Source: Candidatus Opimibacter iunctus (lineage in GTDB: Bacteria > Bacteroidota > Bacteroidia > Chitinophagales > Saprospiraceae). Taken from it: a stretch of 64,000 nt of DNA. The translations under genes and the position numbers were made by a program. The stretch spans positions 124,001 to 188,000 of the forward strand of contig JADJVH010000001.1 in the NCBI GenBank assembly GCA_016716665.1, read 5' to 3'. Shown piece by piece: positions 61,865 through 64,000 of the stretch. Each line of letters begins with the position of its first letter. Positions within the stretch are counted from its first letter, which is position 1. The notes below the pieces were generated by a model, which did not search any database, was not told where the DNA came from, and was given only the letters and a program-made list of their open reading frames with translations.

Positions 61865-62239
61865 CTATTTCTTAGGTCTTTTTGTTCCGTAACGTGATCT
61901 AGATTTCAGTCGGTTGTTGACCCCAGCTGTATCGAGTGCGCCACGTACGATGGTATAACGAACACCAGGCAGGTCCTTTACCCTACCGCCTCTGAGGAGG
62001 ACGATGGAGTGTTCCTGCAGGTTATGGCCTTCTCCCGGGATATAGGCAATAACCTCAATGCTGTTTGTCAACCTTACCTTCGCTACCTTCCTCAGCGCCG
62101 AGTTCGGCTTCTTGGGGGTAGTGGTATATACACGGGTGCACACGCCTCGCTTCTGAGGGCAAGCATCCAATGCACGAGCCTTGCTTTTATAAACAACCTG
62201 CTCGCGACCTTTCCTAACTAATTGATTTATAGTAGGCAT
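61865..62239 (-). CDS. rpsL: Ribosomal protein S12
   Basis: 30S decoding-centre protein of 124 residues: TINQLVRKGREQVVYKSKARALDACPQKRGVCTRVYTTTPKKPNSALRKVAKVRLTN and IPGEGHNLQEHSIVLLRGGRVKDLPGVRYTIVRGALDTAGV. Streptomycin-site residues: Lys in TTPKKPNSA (the wild-type sensitive form). First gene of the cluster. Confidence 0.98.
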   Translation of the reverse strand: MPTINQLVRKGREQVVYKSKARALDACPQKRGVCTRVYTTTPKKPNSALRKVAKVRLTNSIEVIAYIPGEGHNLQEHSIVLLRGGRVKDLPGVRYTIVRGALDTAGVNNRLKSRSRYGTKRPKK

Positions 62240-62557
62240 ACGTTATTTTTACACATTAATTCAGACGCCTTTTTTGAAAGCGAATGCAAAGATATGACTA
62301 TTTCTCCGGATACTTGGTATACCCTCCCCAATTTATTCCTGTAAATCTCAATGGGTTAGCTAAAAAGGAGGTCTTTCCCTCCGTTTATGGCCAATGAAGT
62401 ATGCCAAATGAGCCAATAAGGGTAGTCGTAACGGGCGTAAAGAAAAAGGTAAAAGTCCAAAAGGGGCTGTGGTTATTGGATGATAAAGCAGCTATCTTGT
62501 CAAAGTTTGCGGGAACACACAATCATAGAACAGGATACACATCAAAATACATCATAT
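62240..62557. other. Divergent spacer before rpsL and the GNAT gene
   Basis: 318 bases. It holds the rpsL promoter candidate near 62290 and a small GGAGG/CCTCC inverted repeat near 62370. No gene or structured RNA was recognised. AT-rich sequence precedes the GNAT ATG. Confidence 0.6.
62287..62294 (-). promoter_or_regulatory. Candidate -7 element for the rpsL-fusA cluster
   Basis: Minus-strand TATCTTTG, a perfect TANNTTTG, 48 bases before the rpsL ATG. This gives an expected leader of about 40 bases for the long ribosomal transcript. No clear TTG at 19-21 bases upstream. Confidence 0.5.
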
Positions 62558-63001
62558 ATGAAAATAAATATTCGTAAAGCAGATTCCGGTGACCTGGGGG
62601 CTATCCATTCCCTGGTCAGGGAGCTCGCAGAATATGAGCGGGGGTTAGATAAAGTGACAACCACCCCGGAAAGCTATAGGGCAGACTTCGCAAGGGATGC
62701 CTTTGAGGCATTTGTGGCAGAGATGGAGGGAGAGATCGTCGGTATGGCGCTCTATTGCGGGATGTTCAGTACATGGCGCGGCAGGATGCTCTACCTCGAG
62801 GATTTTATCGTAAAAGAGGCCATGCGTGGACACGGCATCGGCAAATTACTTTTTGAAGCTTTCCTGGAAGAAGCCAGGCGGCAGGAGGTAGCGCTGGTGA
62901 AATGGCAGGTGCTCAACTGGAATGAGCCTGGCCTGAATTTCTACAGGAAGTATGAGACCAGTTTTGATGACGAGTGGGTGGATTGTAAGATTTTCTTTTA
63001 G
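62558..63001 (+). CDS. GNAT-family N-acetyltransferase (SSAT-like)
   Basis: 147-residue acetyl-CoA-dependent acetyltransferase. IRKADSGDLGAIHSLVRELAEYE opens the GNAT fold; VGMALYCGMFSTWRGRMLYLEDFIVKEAMRGHGIGKLLFEAFLEEARRQ carries the acetyl-CoA loop (RGHGIG), and the last strand reads FYRKYETSF. The YLEDFIV segment and size resemble the spermidine/diamine acetyltransferase (SSAT) group, but the substrate is not proven. The frame extends to 62480; the ATG at 62558 (ATATATATGAAAATAAAT context) is chosen. Monocistronic, convergent with the OprD-like gene. Confidence 0.85.
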   Translation: MKINIRKADSGDLGAIHSLVRELAEYERGLDKVTTTPESYRADFARDAFEAFVAEMEGEIVGMALYCGMFSTWRGRMLYLEDFIVKEAMRGHGIGKLLFEAFLEEARRQEVALVKWQVLNWNEPGLNFYRKYETSFDDEWVDCKIFF

Positions 63002-63010
63002 GCAGGGAAC

Positions 63011-63083
63011 AGGGAGCAAGGGAGCAAAGGAGCAAGGGAGCAAAGGAGCAAGGGAGGAAAGGAGCAAGGGAGGAAAGGAGCAA
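63011..63083. repeat. Octamer tandem repeat, first block
   Basis: Nine or so units of GGAGCAAG / GGAGCAAA alternating, some as GGAGGAAA, period 8, right after the GNAT stop. No conserved spacers, so not a CRISPR. Convergent spacer, no coding. Confidence 0.85.
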
Positions 63084-63139
63084 GTCGGAGTGTAGCGGAG
63101 ATCCCGCACGCTGCGAAGCCGTAAAGCGGGAGGGCAGAG
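63084..63139. repeat. REP-like hairpin between octamer blocks
   Basis: Non-repeat 56-base insert with TCCCGC (63102-63107) pairing GCGGGA (63126-63131) and an inner GCT/AGC with a GCGA loop. Its GC content and palindromic nature resemble a REP element; only one copy is visible in the window. Confidence 0.45.
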
Positions 63140-63236
63140 GGCAAGGAGCAAGGGAGCAAAGGAGCAAAGGAGCAAGGGAGCAAGGGAGTAAAGGGCAGGG
63201 GGCAAGGGGCAAGGGAGCAAGGAACAGGGAAGAAAG
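63140..63236. repeat. Octamer tandem repeat, second block
   Basis: Further AGCAAGGG/AGCAAAGG-type units, more irregular (GGGCAGGG, GGGCAAGG), up to the 3' side of the OprD-like gene. Same period and composition as the first block. Confidence 0.8.
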
Positions 63237-63267
63237 TATACAGGAAGTACCTGAGTTTTATCCTGTT

Positions 63268-64000
63268 TTAGAAGTGAAAATTGAGGACAAGGTTGTGTAC
63301 CTGCATGTCTACTTTATTGAAGATATACTTGTCATTGGCATAGGTTTCCCCTGCATTGAATTTTGCAGCGAGGAGATACTGCACATCAAACCCTTCAAAA
63401 AAACCTTTGAAGAAATAACGGATAACAAGATTGGCCTGCACATAAGAAGGCATTCCATACTTATTAAGCCTTGTATCCTTTACATCCGGAAGATGATAAT
63501 ATCCGACGCCAACGCCTGCTGAAAACAAATCAGGCTGGAAAAAGTAATTAACCTTTCCTAAAAAGGCATGGACATCTCCAAACCCTTCATTGCGTTCGCG
63601 GGGCAGAAAAGTAAAGAGCGGGTCCCTGCCCCACTCCCTTGGCATGAGATATCTTCCGGTTGAAGTGATCCGGCTGTAATTCATGGACGCTTCAAGGTGA
63701 CTGGATTTGTAGCCTGCCCTGAACCCAAAACTCATCGATTTACCATTTTCAGGATAGTAAGCCTGGTCCTCATCATCATTTCCCCCATTGCCTGCGCCAT
63801 CCTGCCGGATCACCTGTGCTGCAATCACGAGCGTGTTCTTATTTTGCAACCACTGGTTAATTTCCAACTGACACATTGCTGTATTCATCACATTGTCCGC
63901 ATAGACATCCCACAATTGAACTGTATACTTCTCTTTCCACTTTCCAGTAAGGCCTACGTATCCAATACCAGCGCTCTTAACATGGCCCCTGTAGTCCGAT
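63268..64000 (-). CDS. OprD-like outer-membrane porin, 5' end off window
   Basis: C-terminal 244 residues of a beta-barrel protein; the frame is open to the right edge, so the start lies outside. Visible hallmarks: VQLWDVYADNVMNTAMCQLEI, ASMNYSRITSTGRYLMPREWGRDPLFTFLPRERNEGFGDVHAF, and strands ending VHNLVLNFHF with the C-terminal Phe of outer-membrane barrels. The LMPREWGRDPLFTFLPRERNEG stretch (within about residues 125-147 of the visible part) is what I know from OprD-family porins. Solute unknown. Convergent with the GNAT gene across the octamer repeats. Confidence 0.8.
   Translation of the reverse strand, partial: SDYRGHVKSAGIGYVGLTGKWKEKYTVQLWDVYADNVMNTAMCQLEINQWLQNKNTLVIAAQVIRQDGAGNGGNDDEDQAYYPENGKSMSFGFRAGYKSSHLEASMNYSRITSTGRYLMPREWGRDPLFTFLPRERNEGFGDVHAFLGKVNYFFQPDLFSAGVGVGYYHLPDVKDTRLNKYGMPSYVQANLVIRYFFKGFFEGFDVQYLLAAKFNAGETYANDKYIFNKVDMQVHNLVLNFHF

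Noticed and set aside
62913..63220. Leu/Pro/Cys-rich minus-strand frames over the octamer repeats
   Set aside because: They are translations of the repeat CTCCTTTGCTCC and cover the GNAT gene end. Period-8 DNA gives open frames in several phases by chance.
63011..63236. Possible CRISPR array
   Set aside because: Units are 8 bases with no unique spacers, and no cas genes are nearby.
1..64000. A novel defence, mobile or biosynthetic system
   Set aside because: Genes are core functions with recognised families. No integrase, transposase, toxin-antitoxin pair, restriction gene or biosynthetic cluster was seen on either strand.

Overview
The window reads as a chromosomal core segment of a Bacteroidota bacterium, most likely from the Saprospiria/Saprospiraceae side of the phylum. 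The placement rests on type IX secretion genes (porV, porU, a PorP/SprF protein, gldJ), the LpxC-FabZ fusion, TANNTTTG-type -7 promoter elements with almost no Shine-Dalgarno sequences, a porin and OmpA complement typical of the phylum, and the Bacteroidota order of the ribosomal protein cluster. The Saprospiria assignment is inference only. No tRNA, prophage, insertion sequence, CRISPR array or defence locus is visible.

Layout. 1-4.5 kb: alaS (runs off the left edge), a membrane-anchored M23 peptidase and a MerR-type regulator, with a heptamer-repeat spacer. 4.5-8.3 kb: lipid A operon lpxD, lpxC-fabZ, lpxA plus an ABC ATPase, tightly overlapping. 8.5-15.6 kb: a TMTC-like glycosyltransferase with TPRs, recN, and a 1124-residue NtrY-like sensor kinase. 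15.7-16.2 kb: RNase P RNA (rnpB) and a shared terminator. 16.2-26.3 kb: type IX secretion block (porV and porU on minus; PorP/SprF and gldJ on plus), murF and an arginase-fold protein that lacks the metal ligands. 26.4-35.8 kb: OmpA-family protein, a dihydrolipoamide acyltransferase, recR, a GT2 fused to a degenerate sugar-phosphate transferase, an M20 amidohydrolase, a sigma-54 response regulator, and a LOG-family protein. 35.9-43.3 kb (minus): DUF2911 protein, putative porin, fabI, sucD, an FtsB/DivIC-like protein, eno, carA. 43.4-62.3 kb (minus): one long translation cluster read rpsL, rpsG, fusA, the S10/spc/alpha ribosomal genes, secY, map, infA, rpmJ, rpoA, rplQ, closed by a clear terminator. 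62.5-64 kb: GNAT acetyltransferase, octamer repeat block, and an OprD-like porin cut by the right edge.

The most consequential observation is technical. At least eight small indels, most in short homopolymers, break five conserved genes (alaS twice, M23 peptidase, sigma-54 regulator three times, map, rpsQ). The encoded proteins continue with family-typical sequence in another frame on the far side of each break. Because alaS, map and rpsQ are normally essential or near-essential, these look like uncorrected long-read assembly errors rather than biology, and the annotation below gives corrected gene extents.

I did not find a convincing undescribed system. The best biological leads are the metal-site-less arginase-fold protein beside the type IX secretion genes, the GT2/degenerate phosphoglycosyltransferase fusion, long RNA hairpins between rpsJ and rplC and between rpsD and rpoA, the low-complexity tails on ribosomal proteins S3 and L17, and the 7- and 8-bp-period intergenic repeats.
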